Shown one piece after another: positions 33,861 to 42,772 of a stretch of DNA of 64,000 nt. Made by a program: the position numbers and the translations under genes. The notes below the pieces were generated by a model. The model saw only the letters and a program-made list of their open reading frames with translations, did no database searches and was not told the origin of the DNA. How positions within the stretch are numbered: the stretch's first letter is position 1; each line of letters starts with the position of its first letter. The DNA is taken from NCBI RefSeq assembly GCF_002843315.1, contig NZ_MVDD01000002.1:248001-312000 (forward strand). Direction: 5' to 3'. This stretch comes from Labilibaculum filiforme. GTDB lineage: Bacteria; Bacteroidota; Bacteroidia; Bacteroidales; Marinifilaceae.

Positions 33861-34895
33861 TCAAAATTTAAACTCAAAATTTAAATAAACTAATGATTTG
33901 TCTTCATTACTAGAATCCTTAAAATTATATCCTTGATAATTTAAAGCCATTTTAACTCCATTTACAGGAGCATACTGAATTCCTGTTGTAATAGCTCCTC
34001 CATTTTTCGATATATTCCATTTCTCGCTTTCCCCTTTTAGGGTATTAGAACTAAGCTTATCGTATCTTCCAAATACTTCCCATTTGTCATTAAATGTATA
34101 AGTAGAATATATAGATATCCCGGTCATATCTTTATCTGCTTCAGCTACCGAATATTTGGTTGCATTACTTAATAGGATATATTCTGCACCTAATCTTAAA
34201 TGATCGGAAAATTTGTATCCGAGAAAGGTGGCAAAACTAGTTGCTGTAACCTCCTCTTCATTTCCCTCTTCATCAGCAACAGCCGCTGTAAGTGCATCTA
34301 CATAAACTTTTGCTGATAAACCTTTCTTTTCGTATACTAAGCTCGCTCCTACCTTTTGTTTTCCATCTTCATCTTGAAGGTTCTTATATCCCTCACCGTT
34401 CATTACAATAGCATTTGCGGTGAAAGCATTACTCAGCTTAAAACTAGCTTTTATCCCAACATCAGCACTTGGTTCAAAACCAAATTCATCTGCAAAAGAC
34501 TTCAACATATAACGATATCCCCAGAATTTCTCTTGCTCCTTAAATTGAATAGTACTTATCATACCTAAAGAAACTTTTACAACTGGTGAAATAGTCCATT
34601 CTAACTGCGCCTTTTTAAGATAGGCTGTATAATCACTACCTCCATCATTTTTACCAACATCAAGCGTAATGCTTGCTTTAAAATCTTTGGCTATATTATA
34701 ATCATACCCTAAATAAGTTCTTGATATTTCAAAACTACTTTCCTGTTCTTCTCCACTTGTCATGTCGTAATGGTAGTTAAAGAAAACTTTTCCAGTAGCC
34801 TTTCCCGATGGGATAAAATCCTGACTTTCTTGCGCAATAGTCGCAGAAGCTAAAAATAATGCAATTGCGCTGATTAATAATTTTTTGCCTTTCAT
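33861..34895 (-). CDS. Porin-like outer-membrane beta-barrel protein
   Basis: A 344-aa protein with a signal peptide (LFLASATIAQES) and continuous amphipathic strands, including KATGKVFFNYHYDM, RTYLGYDYNIAKDFKASITLDVG and the terminal SLVYLNFEFKF, whose final Phe is typical for barrel insertion. It resembles the OprO/P-like group at lower similarity than the neighbour at 29018. Substrate unknown. It is a single-gene transcript with its own terminator. Confidence 0.8.
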   Translation of the reverse strand: MKGKKLLISAIALFLASATIAQESQDFIPSGKATGKVFFNYHYDMTSGEEQESSFEISRTYLGYDYNIAKDFKASITLDVGKNDGGSDYTAYLKKAQLEWTISPVVKVSLGMISTIQFKEQEKFWGYRYMLKSFADEFGFEPSADVGIKASFKLSNAFTANAIVMNGEGYKNLQDEDGKQKVGASLVYEKKGLSAKVYVDALTAAVADEEGNEEEVTATSFATFLGYKFSDHLRLGAEYILLSNATKYSVAEADKDMTGISIYSTYTFNDKWEVFGRYDKLSSNTLKGESEKWNISKNGGAITTGIQYAPVNGVKMALNYQGYNFKDSSNEDKSLVYLNFEFKF

Positions 34896-35146
34896 TTGGT
34901 TTGTTTAGTGGTATGTAATTTTTCTGAAATTAAGTCGACATATTTTCTTAACAACTGCCGACAAAATTAGTAGCTTTCTTTCTCCTAGCACTCACAACTA
35001 TTTTAAATAAACGTTAATTCGGCTTAACGAAAAATTAACACGGCCATTCAACAGCGCTGTAAGCGTCTCCGCGTCGCCAGCCCATCCAAAAAAACACACC
35101 CGGTCAAATTTTGGTTCAAATTGACGGGGTATTACAATTTCAGATA

Positions 35147-36616
35147 TTACTCAGCCCACTTATCAGGAAGCAAGTCTCTCATTTGTTCGTTGGTCATGGT
35201 TTGGTGTTCTGCTAGGTGCTGTATCACATCTTTGAAATAAGAAAAGGTATTCACATTGTTCAGTCTACATGAAATGGCCAGAGAATATAGTTTCGCAGTT
35301 CTAGCAGCTCCAGCATTAGAGCCACAGAAAAGCGAATTGCGACGACTAATGCTAATGTAACGCATCGGTCGTTCAATCCTATTATTATCCAAATCGTAAT
35401 CTGTAGATATTATAATATTGTAAATTGATTCCAGTTCGTTGAGACAGTATGCAGTGGCTTTATTTAAAATATGGTTGGGTAGTATTTCAGGGTCTCGATC
35501 AATAGTCCTGAGTTTTTGTTCTAAATCCGTGTAAACTTTCAAGGATTCTTCTTTCCATTTTTCTTTTGGTTTCTTTTTTCGGATAATGTAAAATTGGTTG
35601 TACAGATCAATAATATTTTGTGCTTTTGGTTGTTCTTGAATCTCTATAAATTTTCGTTTGCAATGTTGAATACAACCTAATCGCATTGCTTTTGGATAAT
35701 TCCAACCTTCAAGTACTTTGTACGAGCTGTAACCATCAGTCTGAACGACTCCTTTATAATCTCCAGACAGGTAGTTTGTAAATACCTTTTTGGCTCTTGA
35801 TCCATTTTCATAAATGAACTGAATTAAATTATTTTGATGGGATAAAGCACTCCAAAAGTAACCTTTGCGACTTCCTTTATCGCCGTCTAATACGGTATGA
35901 TAGGTTTCATCGAAATGGATATAAGGATCTGCAAGAATAGCATCCTTAAGGTGTGGAGTCAATCTATCGAGCAGATCCGCTGATTTTTCAATTAAGCCAT
36001 GAACAGTTGCTTTGGGGATATCAATGCCCATCTCGTTCAAGTATTTCATAATGCGTTCTACGGGCATGCCGTACACATATCTTTGTTGAATTAGATGTGC
36101 CAATATCGAGCTATCGAAGTTGGAGTTCTGAAATGGCGCCACTGGAGCTTTTCCTTCAAAAATGTTATCACCCATCCGATATTTCTTACAACGATAAATA
36201 TGTTTGATCAGTCGGGGTGGTATATATGTATACCTTATCACATCACGGTGAAACAAGTAAACAGCAACTTTTTCGTCAAAGTCGGCATCGCAAGGCAGTA
36301 CATCTTCAACAAGCTCTTCTATATTATCGTAAACCTTTCGTTTAGCACCATTATTACCTCTTTCTTTTGGGGAGAGAGCTGGTTTTTTATCAACTGCAAC
36401 AGGAGCTGTATATTTACGTTTTTCGGTCTTTTTAGGAAGGTTGATATTCGCAAATCACTTCAACTTTTGGGCATCTTTATCCTTCTCTAAAAGTACTGCC
36501 TTCAAAGCAGCTAACTCTTTAGCTTGTTCTTCTATGGTTTTAGTCAAAGATGCCAGTACAGCTGTTAATTCTGAAATCTGTTCCTGATAAAAAGCGCTTA
36601 ACTCTCTGTTTGTCAT
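35147..36616 (-). pseudogene. tnpC: IS66 transposase TnpC with in-frame stop
   Basis: DDE transposase of 490 codons starting at ATG 36616 (MTNRELSAFYQEQ). An in-frame TGA at 36455-36457 follows DAQKLK; the frame then continues as FANINLPKKTEKRKY without shift to the end. Catalytic motifs remain downstream: DPYIHFDETYH, VVQTDGYSSY and DNNRIERPMRYISISRRNS, with the C-terminal IS66 domain. A change such as CGA to TGA would explain it. Re-initiation at TTG 36254-36256 could give a 369-aa fragment lacking the N-terminal zinc-finger region. Confidence 0.9.
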
Positions 36617-36690
36617 GATATAAAGATACAAAAATAGTAGGGTTTTACCATGCAAAACGCATACTATTTTTACATCTTTCACACTCTATA

Positions 36691-37053
36691 TCAGGCCGTT
36701 ATCGTAGCTTTTAAGCGAAGTTCGTTCGAATTGCTTTTGTGTTTTATTGAGTTGACGATTTGATCAAGAATAGTACTTTCTACCTCAAAGAAAGGTGCAT
36801 CGCCTACTTGTTGTGGCAGAGTATAGCAACCCAATTCAAACTTCTTGTTGTAAAGAACAAATCCTTCTTTTTGCCATCGTAAAACCTTAATTGATTTACG
36901 CGTACTACCAACAAAAACATAAGCATTGCCATTTAGTGCATCCTTTTTACCTAAAGTCTTTACCAGATGATAAAGCGAATGAATTCCCTTACGCATATCT
37001 ACTGGTTCGCGAAAAAAATAAAAACGTGTCGTAGCCGTGAAATTGAAAATCAT
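36691..37053 (-). CDS. tnpB: IS66 accessory protein TnpB (Orf2)
   Basis: A 120-aa IS66 Orf2 protein: FYFFREPVDMRKGIHSLYHLV, YVFVGSTRKSIKVLRWQKEGF and the C-terminal helix. Intact. The family is needed for IS66 transposition but its biochemical role is unknown. It is upstream of the broken tnpC gene, so the element is probably immobile on its own. Confidence 0.92.
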   Translation of the reverse strand: MIFNFTATTRFYFFREPVDMRKGIHSLYHLVKTLGKKDALNGNAYVFVGSTRKSIKVLRWQKEGFVLYNKKFELGCYTLPQQVGDAPFFEVESTILDQIVNSIKHKSNSNELRLKATITA

Positions 37054-37194
37054 AGTACATCCTTTTTATGTGAATTTTAAGAATGTAAAAATCAAAAGTT
37101 TTTTCTCAAGAAACTATGCGCTATTGTGGAGACGGATACGACACAAGCTACTGAATGTCATAAAATAGAAGCAACAAATTCATATCAATACTGA

Positions 37195-37374
37195 AATGAT
37201 ATCTTTAACTCTTCGGACAATGCGTGGGAAGACAAATACGGCAACATTACAGCCGGATCAATTCCTGACCATGACAACACGTGGGTACGATTTTCTATCC
37301 AATACAATTTTAATGATTTTAAAGGAGGAGCAAGTAAAAAATCGGCAAGCGAAAGCGAACTAAACCGCTTATAA
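37195..37374 (+). pseudogene. C-terminal remnant of an outer-membrane receptor gene
   Basis: An open stretch of 59 codons with no start, ending in TAA. It translates to NSSDNAWEDKYGNITAGS, PDHDNTWVRFSIQYNFNDF, KGGASKKSASESELNRL. The last strand RFSIQYNF and the S/A-x-E-x-E-L-N-R-L ending look like the C-terminus of Bacteroidota TonB-dependent or outer-membrane beta-barrel receptors. It is preceded by an in-frame stop and then the IS66 end, so the rest of the gene has been lost. Confidence 0.7.
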
Positions 37375-37397
37375 ATATACAGGAGTCCCTTGCATAC

Positions 37398-38408
37398 TTA
37401 TTCGTAAAACCCTTTTCCAAACACACCAAACTCATCTTTCCCCAGCACCTTATGTTTCCATGCAGCATCCATAAATCCGATACCATAAGCAAATAATTGA
37501 ACAAAACTTGCAGCAAGCGCCTTTATGGCAATGGTGAACGATTTGTTTTTTGTTAGTGCATCGGCAAACACAAGGAAAGCATATAAAAGAACTGGAAATG
37601 CAAAAATTCGGTGAACAGCCAAGCCTAAAACCAATGCTCCAATGGTTCCAATTGCAAATAAAGATGGAAACAAGAAGAAGATCTTGAATGTTTCGGGATA
37701 ATGTTTTGAGATGATATAGCGGGTTTTTCCAAAGCCGAAAACCTGTTTATAGAATTTTTTAAAGGATACTCTTCGCTTGTGAAACACATAAGCATCTCGC
37801 ACCAAGCGAGTCTCGAAACCACGCTTAATTACTTCTATGGCAAAAACCATATCTTCACCCGGATGCATAGTAGTAACTGGAAATCCACCAGTGTTTTCAT
37901 AAACGGCTTTCGAAAAGCCCAAATTAAAACTACGTGGGTGAAATTGGTGAACCTGTTGCTTTCCTCCACGAATACCTCCAGTAGTAAAAAAGGAAGTCAT
38001 GGCATAAGAAACGGCTTTCTGAAAATCCGAGAAATCGTTCATAGCACCATCGGGACCACCATAACAATCCACAAAATTCTCACTTAGCTCCTTATGAATG
38101 GTCTGCATGTATTGAGGAGGAAGAATACAATCGGAATCAAAAAACAGGAAATAATTCCCTTTTGCTCTGGCCAATCCGTAATTGCGCCCAATGCTGGGTC
38201 CTTCGTTTTGTTTGTAGAAATACGATATATGTATTCGATCGCGGTACGTATCGCAAAGCACTTCACTTTTAATGGATGAACCATCTTCAACAACAACCAA
38301 TTCAAAATCTTTATCGGTCTGCACCGCTAAACTATCTAGCAATTCTTTCATTTCATCCGGACGATTGTACACCGGAATAATAATCGAAAATTTAATTTCT
38401 TCGGTCAT
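37398..38408 (-). CDS. Family 2 glycosyltransferase, membrane-anchored
   Basis: A 336-aa GT-A transferase. Start at ATG 38406-38408 (MTEEIKFSIIIPVYNR), 1 bp from the upstream methyltransferase stop; a longer frame has no support. Motifs: NEGPSIGRNYGLARAKG, FLFFDSDCILPP and HPGEDMVFAIEVIKRG. Two to three C-terminal membrane helices (about residues 245-310) anchor it to the inner membrane. It follows the methyltransferase in what looks like an envelope polysaccharide or lipid glycosylation cluster. Acceptor unknown. Confidence 0.9.
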   Translation of the reverse strand: MTEEIKFSIIIPVYNRPDEMKELLDSLAVQTDKDFELVVVEDGSSIKSEVLCDTYRDRIHISYFYKQNEGPSIGRNYGLARAKGNYFLFFDSDCILPPQYMQTIHKELSENFVDCYGGPDGAMNDFSDFQKAVSYAMTSFFTTGGIRGGKQQVHQFHPRSFNLGFSKAVYENTGGFPVTTMHPGEDMVFAIEVIKRGFETRLVRDAYVFHKRRVSFKKFYKQVFGFGKTRYIISKHYPETFKIFFLFPSLFAIGTIGALVLGLAVHRIFAFPVLLYAFLVFADALTKNKSFTIAIKALAASFVQLFAYGIGFMDAAWKHKVLGKDEFGVFGKGFYE

Positions 38409-38409
38409 T

Positions 38410-39186
38410 TTATAATTTTTGATTGAAATAAAAGATTTCATTCATCGGCAAGCGATACTTTTCGGCCAAATCAGAAGGAATTTCTTTTGCATATGGCGAT
38501 TGGGAAACAGAAAATCCCACTTTTGACAATTTATCAGCATAATCTAATCCGTACAAACGAACATGATCTTTTTGACGGTAAAGTCTCTCTCTTTCTTTCG
38601 GATCTGTAACCCCTGGATCTTCCATGGTTACCGGATTCTCGGAATCCATAGGAACTTGTAATATTGCAAAGCCATTCGGTTTTAACACCCGGTAAATCTC
38701 ACGCATTGCTTTAGCATCATCGGTAACATGTTCCAACACATGATTACAGATCACCACATCATACGATGCTTCGGGAAAGGGAATTTCCTGCACATCGAAA
38801 TGAACATCAGCAATAGGTGATTCTAAATCGGCGGTAGTATAATCCAAATTAGGGAGCTTTCTGAATCGCTTGTAAAAACATTGTTCCGGAGCGATGTGTA
38901 AAACTTTAAGCTCCTTCGTGAAGAACTCCGTTTTTTCATTCAGATACAACCACATTAACCGATGACGTTCTAAGGAAAGACATTTAGGACAAAGAGCATT
39001 ATCTCGCCCTGTTTCCTTTGTGTAACCATAAGGAAGAAACTTTCTAAATCGTCCACCACAAACCGGACATTCAACTTTATTTCCAATTAAAAATACAGCA
39101 ACAATACGATTTATTACCAAGCTCATCCGAATCAGAACAGGGCGAGGAAATATTTGCAATAAAATTCTTATTATACGTTTTATCAT
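38410..39186 (-). CDS. SAM-dependent methyltransferase with zinc-ribbon start
   Basis: A 258-aa class I methyltransferase. The N-terminus has two Cys pairs, CPVCGGRFRKF and LCPKCLSLERHRL, forming a likely zinc ribbon. The core has the VLHIAPE motif I variant, YTTADLES, VICNHVLEHVTDDAKAMREI and RVLKPNGFAILQVP. Found with glycosyltransferase genes on both sides, it probably modifies a sugar or lipid intermediate (inference). Confidence 0.88.
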   Translation of the reverse strand: MIKRIIRILLQIFPRPVLIRMSLVINRIVAVFLIGNKVECPVCGGRFRKFLPYGYTKETGRDNALCPKCLSLERHRLMWLYLNEKTEFFTKELKVLHIAPEQCFYKRFRKLPNLDYTTADLESPIADVHFDVQEIPFPEASYDVVICNHVLEHVTDDAKAMREIYRVLKPNGFAILQVPMDSENPVTMEDPGVTDPKERERLYRQKDHVRLYGLDYADKLSKVGFSVSQSPYAKEIPSDLAEKYRLPMNEIFYFNQKL

Positions 39187-39267
39187 TTGGAATTTCGTAA
39201 GATTTCAAAACTACAAATCACAGTAAGGGATAATTCATAACTCCTCACTCATAATTTATAATTCAAC

Positions 39268-40215
39268 TTAGATTTCTTTTTCAATTTGATAAGTATTTCG
39301 TTCAGATGAACTTCGACTTACCAATTCAGCAACAAATCCTGTAAGAAAAAGTTGAGTACCTATAATCATTGTTGCTAATGCAATATAAAAATACGGACTA
39401 TCAGTTACCCGAGGAGCCATTTCCCCTAGACTCATACTATACAATTTCTGAGCACCAATCCAAGCAGATGCAAAAAATCCAATAAGGAACATAAGTGTCC
39501 CCAACAATCCAAAAAAGTGCATGGGTTTTTTACCAAATTTACTGATAAAGGTAATTGATAGTAAATCTAAAAATCCATTAATAAATCGGCTTAAGCCAAA
39601 TTTAGTAACACCATATTTTCGTTCTTGATGTTGCACTACCTTTTCGGTGATTTTCACAAAACCGGCCTCTTTAGCCAAAATTGGAATATATCGGTGCATT
39701 TCGCCATACACCTCGACACTTTTTACCACCTTTTTCTTATAAGCCTTTAACCCACAATTAAAATCGTGTAGTTTAATACCCGACATAGCTCTCGCCGTTC
39801 TATTAAAGAATTTACTAGGAATAGTCTTTGAAATTGGATCGTAACGTTTCTGCTTCCATCCCGAAACCAAATCGAAACCCTCCTCTTTTATCATACGATA
39901 CAGTTCAGGAATCTCATCAGGAGAATCTTGAAGATCGGCATCCATAGTAATAACAACATCCCCTTTAACAATTTCGAAACCACTAAAAAGAGCCGCTGAT
40001 TTCCCGTAATTCCTACGAAATTTAATTCCCCGAACCGAAGCATTCTTGCTTTTTAAATCCTCTATCACCTTCCAAGAGGTATCATTACTTCCATCATCCA
40101 CTAATACAACCTCATAGCTAAAACTATTTGCCTGCATTACCCGGTCGATCCAAGCAAGTAATTCGGGAAGCGATTCTTCCTCGTTATATAAAGGAACTAC
40201 AACAGAAATATCCAT
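39268..40215 (-). CDS. Polyisoprenyl-phosphate glycosyltransferase (DPM1/GtrB-like)
   Basis: A 315-aa family 2 transferase with the DPM1-like pattern: MDISVVVPLYNEEESL, VVLVDDGSNDTSW, NYGKSAALFSGFEIVKGD and VITMDADLQDSPDEIPELY (D-A-D metal site), plus two C-terminal helices (FFGLLGTLMFLIGFF and YIALATMIIGTQLFLTGF). It transfers a sugar to undecaprenyl phosphate for periplasmic glycosylation. The gene starts 9 bp from the DUF4199 stop, the two forming an operon. Confidence 0.93.
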   Translation of the reverse strand: MDISVVVPLYNEEESLPELLAWIDRVMQANSFSYEVVLVDDGSNDTSWKVIEDLKSKNASVRGIKFRRNYGKSAALFSGFEIVKGDVVITMDADLQDSPDEIPELYRMIKEEGFDLVSGWKQKRYDPISKTIPSKFFNRTARAMSGIKLHDFNCGLKAYKKKVVKSVEVYGEMHRYIPILAKEAGFVKITEKVVQHQERKYGVTKFGLSRFINGFLDLLSITFISKFGKKPMHFFGLLGTLMFLIGFFASAWIGAQKLYSMSLGEMAPRVTDSPYFYIALATMIIGTQLFLTGFVAELVSRSSSERNTYQIEKEI

Positions 40216-40224
40216 ATTGAAATT

Positions 40225-40788
40225 TTACTGATTATTCGATTCGTTAAATTTATCAATAGAGTTCTTATTAAGCAAATTTCTATTCTGACGAAAGAAAAAG
40301 GCTAAAATAAGAGAAAAAAGCAAACCAGATAAAGCTTTGCTAAACCACTGTCCAAAGGCAAATACTCCAGGGGTAATTTTGTTGTAAATTCCCATCAGCA
40401 AATCAATATCTTTTTGCTGATAACCCATTTCGTGTAGGCCTTTTTCTAGAAATACTATAGCTTCTTGAAGAATAGAAGTATCAAAATAGCTGATTAGAAT
40501 GTATAGAAATATGGAATAAAACATAGAGGCAAACCCTATAATAAGAATGCCTGCAACCAAAGCTTTCCCATAACTAATTAGGCCTCCCAATTCATCGTCG
40601 CGATATTTTTTCACGCCAAAAAATATACCGCTTACAATTAAAAACAGATTTATCGACCGAAGATTTGGATCAAAACTAACCGATAAACCTTTCAGGTAAA
40701 CCACCAAAGCTGCCACAATTAATGCCCCTCCAACCAGAGTTCCAAATAAAAAGGTATGCCTAAGTAATGAATTTTTAAAAATCTGCAT
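40225..40788 (-). CDS. DUF4199 membrane protein
   Basis: A 187-aa integral membrane protein with four helices. The start is at ATG 40786-40788 (MQIFKNSLLRHTFLFGTLVGG); the upstream 28 residues of the longer frame look non-coding. GLISYGKALVAGILIIGFAS and FYSIFLYILISYFD fit the DUF4199 family of Bacteroidota. Function unknown; adjacency to a polyprenyl glycosyltransferase is common. Confidence 0.85.
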   Translation of the reverse strand: MQIFKNSLLRHTFLFGTLVGGALIVAALVVYLKGLSVSFDPNLRSINLFLIVSGIFFGVKKYRDDELGGLISYGKALVAGILIIGFASMFYSIFLYILISYFDTSILQEAIVFLEKGLHEMGYQQKDIDLLMGIYNKITPGVFAFGQWFSKALSGLLFSLILAFFFRQNRNLLNKNSIDKFNESNNQ

Positions 40789-41003
40789 GAAATAGTAAAT
40801 TTGTTTTTCCCGCACAAAGATATCCGTTTTTACTAGAAAGCCTTGCTCAAAAAAGCTTAATTCTGATTTCAATTGCTCTTAATTTATCTCCAAAATGAAT
40901 GAATGTGAAAAAAAAACATCACATTCTAAAAAAATTATTTCTCTGAAAATAAAACCATTGGCTTACCTTCACTAAAAAATTAAATAAGAAGTTGCATAAT
41001 TTG

Positions 41004-41034
41004 TTTGCGAGGAATCAGGATTTTTCTACTTTTG
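41004..41034 (+). promoter_or_regulatory. Consensus promoter of SRP RNA
   Basis: TTTG at 41004-41007, exactly 19 bp, then TACTTTTG at 41027-41034: a full match to the Bacteroidota TTTG-N19-TAnnTTTG promoter. The RNA starts about 6 bp later. Confidence 0.9.
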
Positions 41035-41039
41035 TCCTC

Positions 41040-41136
41040 GGGTAAGCACTATGCGACCAGCTCCTATTGAATCCCCCCAGGGTCGGAAGGCAGCAAGGGT
41101 AGGTGGTCGAAGCGGTGCGACGTAGTTGCTTGCCCA
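41040..41136 (+). ncRNA. ffs: Signal recognition particle RNA (small type)
   Basis: About 96 nt. The conserved apical hairpin with CCCCCCAGGGTCGGAAGG, CAGCAAGGGTAGG is present, including the GGAA tetraloop region and the symmetric internal loop. The ends pair (GGGTAAGCA with TGCTTGCCC). A TTTTTA follows. The RNA joins Ffh in membrane targeting of nascent proteins. Confidence 0.95.
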
Positions 41137-41166
41137 CTTTTTATACTTCAATATTCGTATAAAAAT

Positions 41167-41243
41167 GCCGATATAGCTCAGTTGGTCAGAGCAGCTGATT
41201 TGTAATCAGCAGGTCGCGGGTTCGAATCCCCCTATCGGCTCCA
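41167..41243 (+). tRNA. tRNA-Thr(TGT), copy 1
   Basis: Cloverleaf with acceptor GCCGATA/TATCGGC, D-arm, anticodon stem GCTGA/TCAGC, loop TTTGTAA (anticodon TGT), T-loop GGTTCGAATCC and encoded CCA. It heads an array of five threonine tRNA genes. Confidence 0.97.
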
Positions 41244-41335
41244 AGAAAAAAATTAAAAGAAAGCTTGCGGGCTTTCTTTCGTTCTTTACAAGATTATTTG
41301 AAGGTTTATAGTAGCCCTTTAAAATAATAACAATT

Positions 41336-41412
41336 GCCGATGTAGCTCAGTTGGTCAGAGCAGCTGATTTGTAATCAGCAGGTCGCGGGTTCGAATCCCC
41401 CTATCGGCTCCA
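41336..41412 (+). tRNA. tRNA-Thr(TGT), copy 2
   Basis: Same as copy 1 except for position 7 of the acceptor (GCCGATG, giving a G-U pair). CCA encoded. 169 bp after copy 1, with a homologous spacer. Confidence 0.97.
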
Positions 41413-41503
41413 AGAAAACTTAAAAATAAGTTTTTGAGTTTTCGTTCGTTCTTTATTAAGATTATTAGAAGGTTAAAAGTACACCTTCAAAACAGTAACA
41501 ATT

Positions 41504-41580
41504 GCCGATATAGCTCAGTTGGTCAGAGCAGCTGATTTGTAATCAGCAGGTCGCGGGTTCGAATCCCCCTATCGGCTCCA
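41504..41580 (+). tRNA. tRNA-Thr(TGT), copy 3
   Basis: Identical to copy 1, CCA encoded, 168 bp after copy 2. The repeating 168-169-bp unit shows tandem duplication of gene plus spacer. Confidence 0.97.
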
Positions 41581-41617
41581 TAAAGGAAAAACACTTTCCT
41601 TTTTTAATTTTGTTACT

Positions 41618-41689
41618 GCCGTTGTAGCTCAGGGGTAGAGCGCTTCCTTGGTAAGGAAGAGGTCATGAGTTCAATTCTCATCAATGGCT
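41618..41689 (+). tRNA. tRNA-Thr(GGT)
   Basis: Cloverleaf with acceptor GCCGTTG/CAATGGC (one G-U pair), anticodon stem CTTCC/GGAAG, loop TTGGTAA (anticodon GGT), T-loop AGTTCAATTCT. CCA is not encoded. It sits between TGT copies 3 and 4. Confidence 0.95.
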
Positions 41690-41698
41690 CAGAATATT

Positions 41699-41772
41699 GC
41701 CGATATAGCTCAGTTGGTCAGAGCAGCTGATTTGTAATCAGCAGGTCGCGGGTTCGAATCCCCCTATCGGCT
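41699..41772 (+). tRNA. tRNA-Thr(TGT), copy 4
   Basis: Body identical to copies 1 and 3 but without encoded CCA; a run of T follows directly and probably ends the transcript. It is only 9 bp after tRNA-Thr(GGT). Confidence 0.97.
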
Positions 41773-41877
41773 CTTTTTTTTTACCCCCACCAACTTCATA
41801 TTTTTCGAATCAATCCGATGCGAAAATAATTTCGTATCTCTATGTTTTATTTCATGCGTTCAAAATGAATTGTATTC

Positions 41878-41908
41878 TTTGTTGATCAAAGAATTTAATG
41901 TATTTTCG
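41878..41908 (+). promoter_or_regulatory. Candidate promoter of fsa
   Basis: TTTG at 41878-41881, 19-bp spacer, TATTTTCG at 41901-41908 (one mismatch from TAnnTTTG). The leader to the start codon would be about 27 nt. Confidence 0.6.
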
Positions 41909-41940
41909 TTTTGAACAAATAACAAACTAAAAATCGTAAA

Positions 41941-42597
41941 ATGAAGTTTTTTATCGACACAGCAAATCTTGATCAGATTAAAGAAGCCCAGGATTTAGGA
42001 ATCCTTGACGGCGTTACCACTAACCCTTCTCTTATGGCTAAGGAAGGGATTAAAGGGGAGAAAAACATCAAAAAGCACTATGTTGATATTTGCGAAATTG
42101 TAGATGGCGATGTAAGTGCAGAGGTTATTGCAACCGATTTTGAAGGAATGATTTCTGAAGGCATGGAATTAGCTGCTCTTCATCCTCAAATTGTTGTTAA
42201 GGTTCCTTGTACCAAAAATGGTATTAAAGCAGTAAAATACCTTAGTTCAAAAGATATCAAAACTAATTGTACTTTGATTTTCTCTGTAGGACAAGCATTA
42301 TTAGCAGCTAAAGCTGGAGCAACCTATGTATCTCCTTTTGTTGGACGTTTAGATGATATCTGCGCCGACGGAATTGACTTAATTCGTCAAATTGTAGACA
42401 TGAACAGTTACTATGGTTTCGAGACTCAAGTTTTGGCCGCATCTGTTCGTCACACCATGCACATGGTTCAATGTATTGAAGCTGGAGCTGATGTTACAAC
42501 TAGTCCTTTAAGCGCTATTACAGGCTTGTTAAACCATCCTTTAACAGATAAAGGATTGGCTCAATTCCTTGCAGATTACAACAAATTAAACGGTTAA
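41941..42597 (+). CDS. fsa: Transaldolase / fructose-6-phosphate aldolase family
   Basis: A 218-aa small transaldolase (TalC/FSA type), a class I aldolase of the pentose phosphate or sugar phosphate pathway. [38 protein letters not shown]-like [28 protein letters not shown] (Schiff-base Lys in the KVP segment), [27 protein letters not shown] are all in place. Length and motifs do not separate transaldolase from FSA activity. A single-gene unit with promoter and strong terminator. Confidence 0.93.
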   Translation: MKFFIDTANLDQIKEAQDLGILDGVTTNPSLMAKEGIKGEKNIKKHYVDICEIVDGDVSAEVIATDFEGMISEGMELAALHPQIVVKVPCTKNGIKAVKYLSSKDIKTNCTLIFSVGQALLAAKAGATYVSPFVGRLDDICADGIDLIRQIVDMNSYYGFETQVLAASVRHTMHMVQCIEAGADVTTSPLSAITGLLNHPLTDKGLAQFLADYNKLNG

Positions 42598-42612
42598 TCA
42601 CCACATGACATT

Positions 42613-42644
42613 AAAAAAAGGAGTACTTCGGTACTCCTTTTTTT
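42613..42644 (+). terminator. Intrinsic terminator of fsa
   Basis: AAAAAAAGGAGTAC, TTCG tetraloop, GTACTCCTTTTTTT, 16 bp past the stop. The symmetric A/T runs make it bidirectional. The 128 bp to tsaC hold nothing else clear. Confidence 0.94.
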
Positions 42645-42772
42645 GTTGCTTTATAACTATTTATTTAGAATAACGAATCACTAAAAAACTAAAATAAATA
42701 AGCATCAGTAGATTAGCTATTGCAAAGAATCTTCTATCTTTACCTGCGTAATAACCCAAAACCACTACTAAA

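Larger units (their letters stand above)
35059..37139 (-). mobile_element. IS66-family insertion sequence, defective
   Basis: A 2,081-bp element. The left end GTAAGCGTCTCC (35059-35070) is matched by GGAGACGGATAC at 37128-37139 (10 of 12 positions complementary). It carries tnpB and a tnpC interrupted by a stop codon; no tnpA-like gene fits in the 75 bp left at the tnpB side. The flanking octamers (acagcgct and gacacaag) differ, so there is no target duplication, which suggests a rearrangement after insertion. Confidence 0.85.

Noticed and set aside
40901-40926. GAATGTG/CACATTC hairpin near the DUF4199 start as a terminator
   Set aside because: The loop is a long A-run and no U-tract follows on either strand in the right place.
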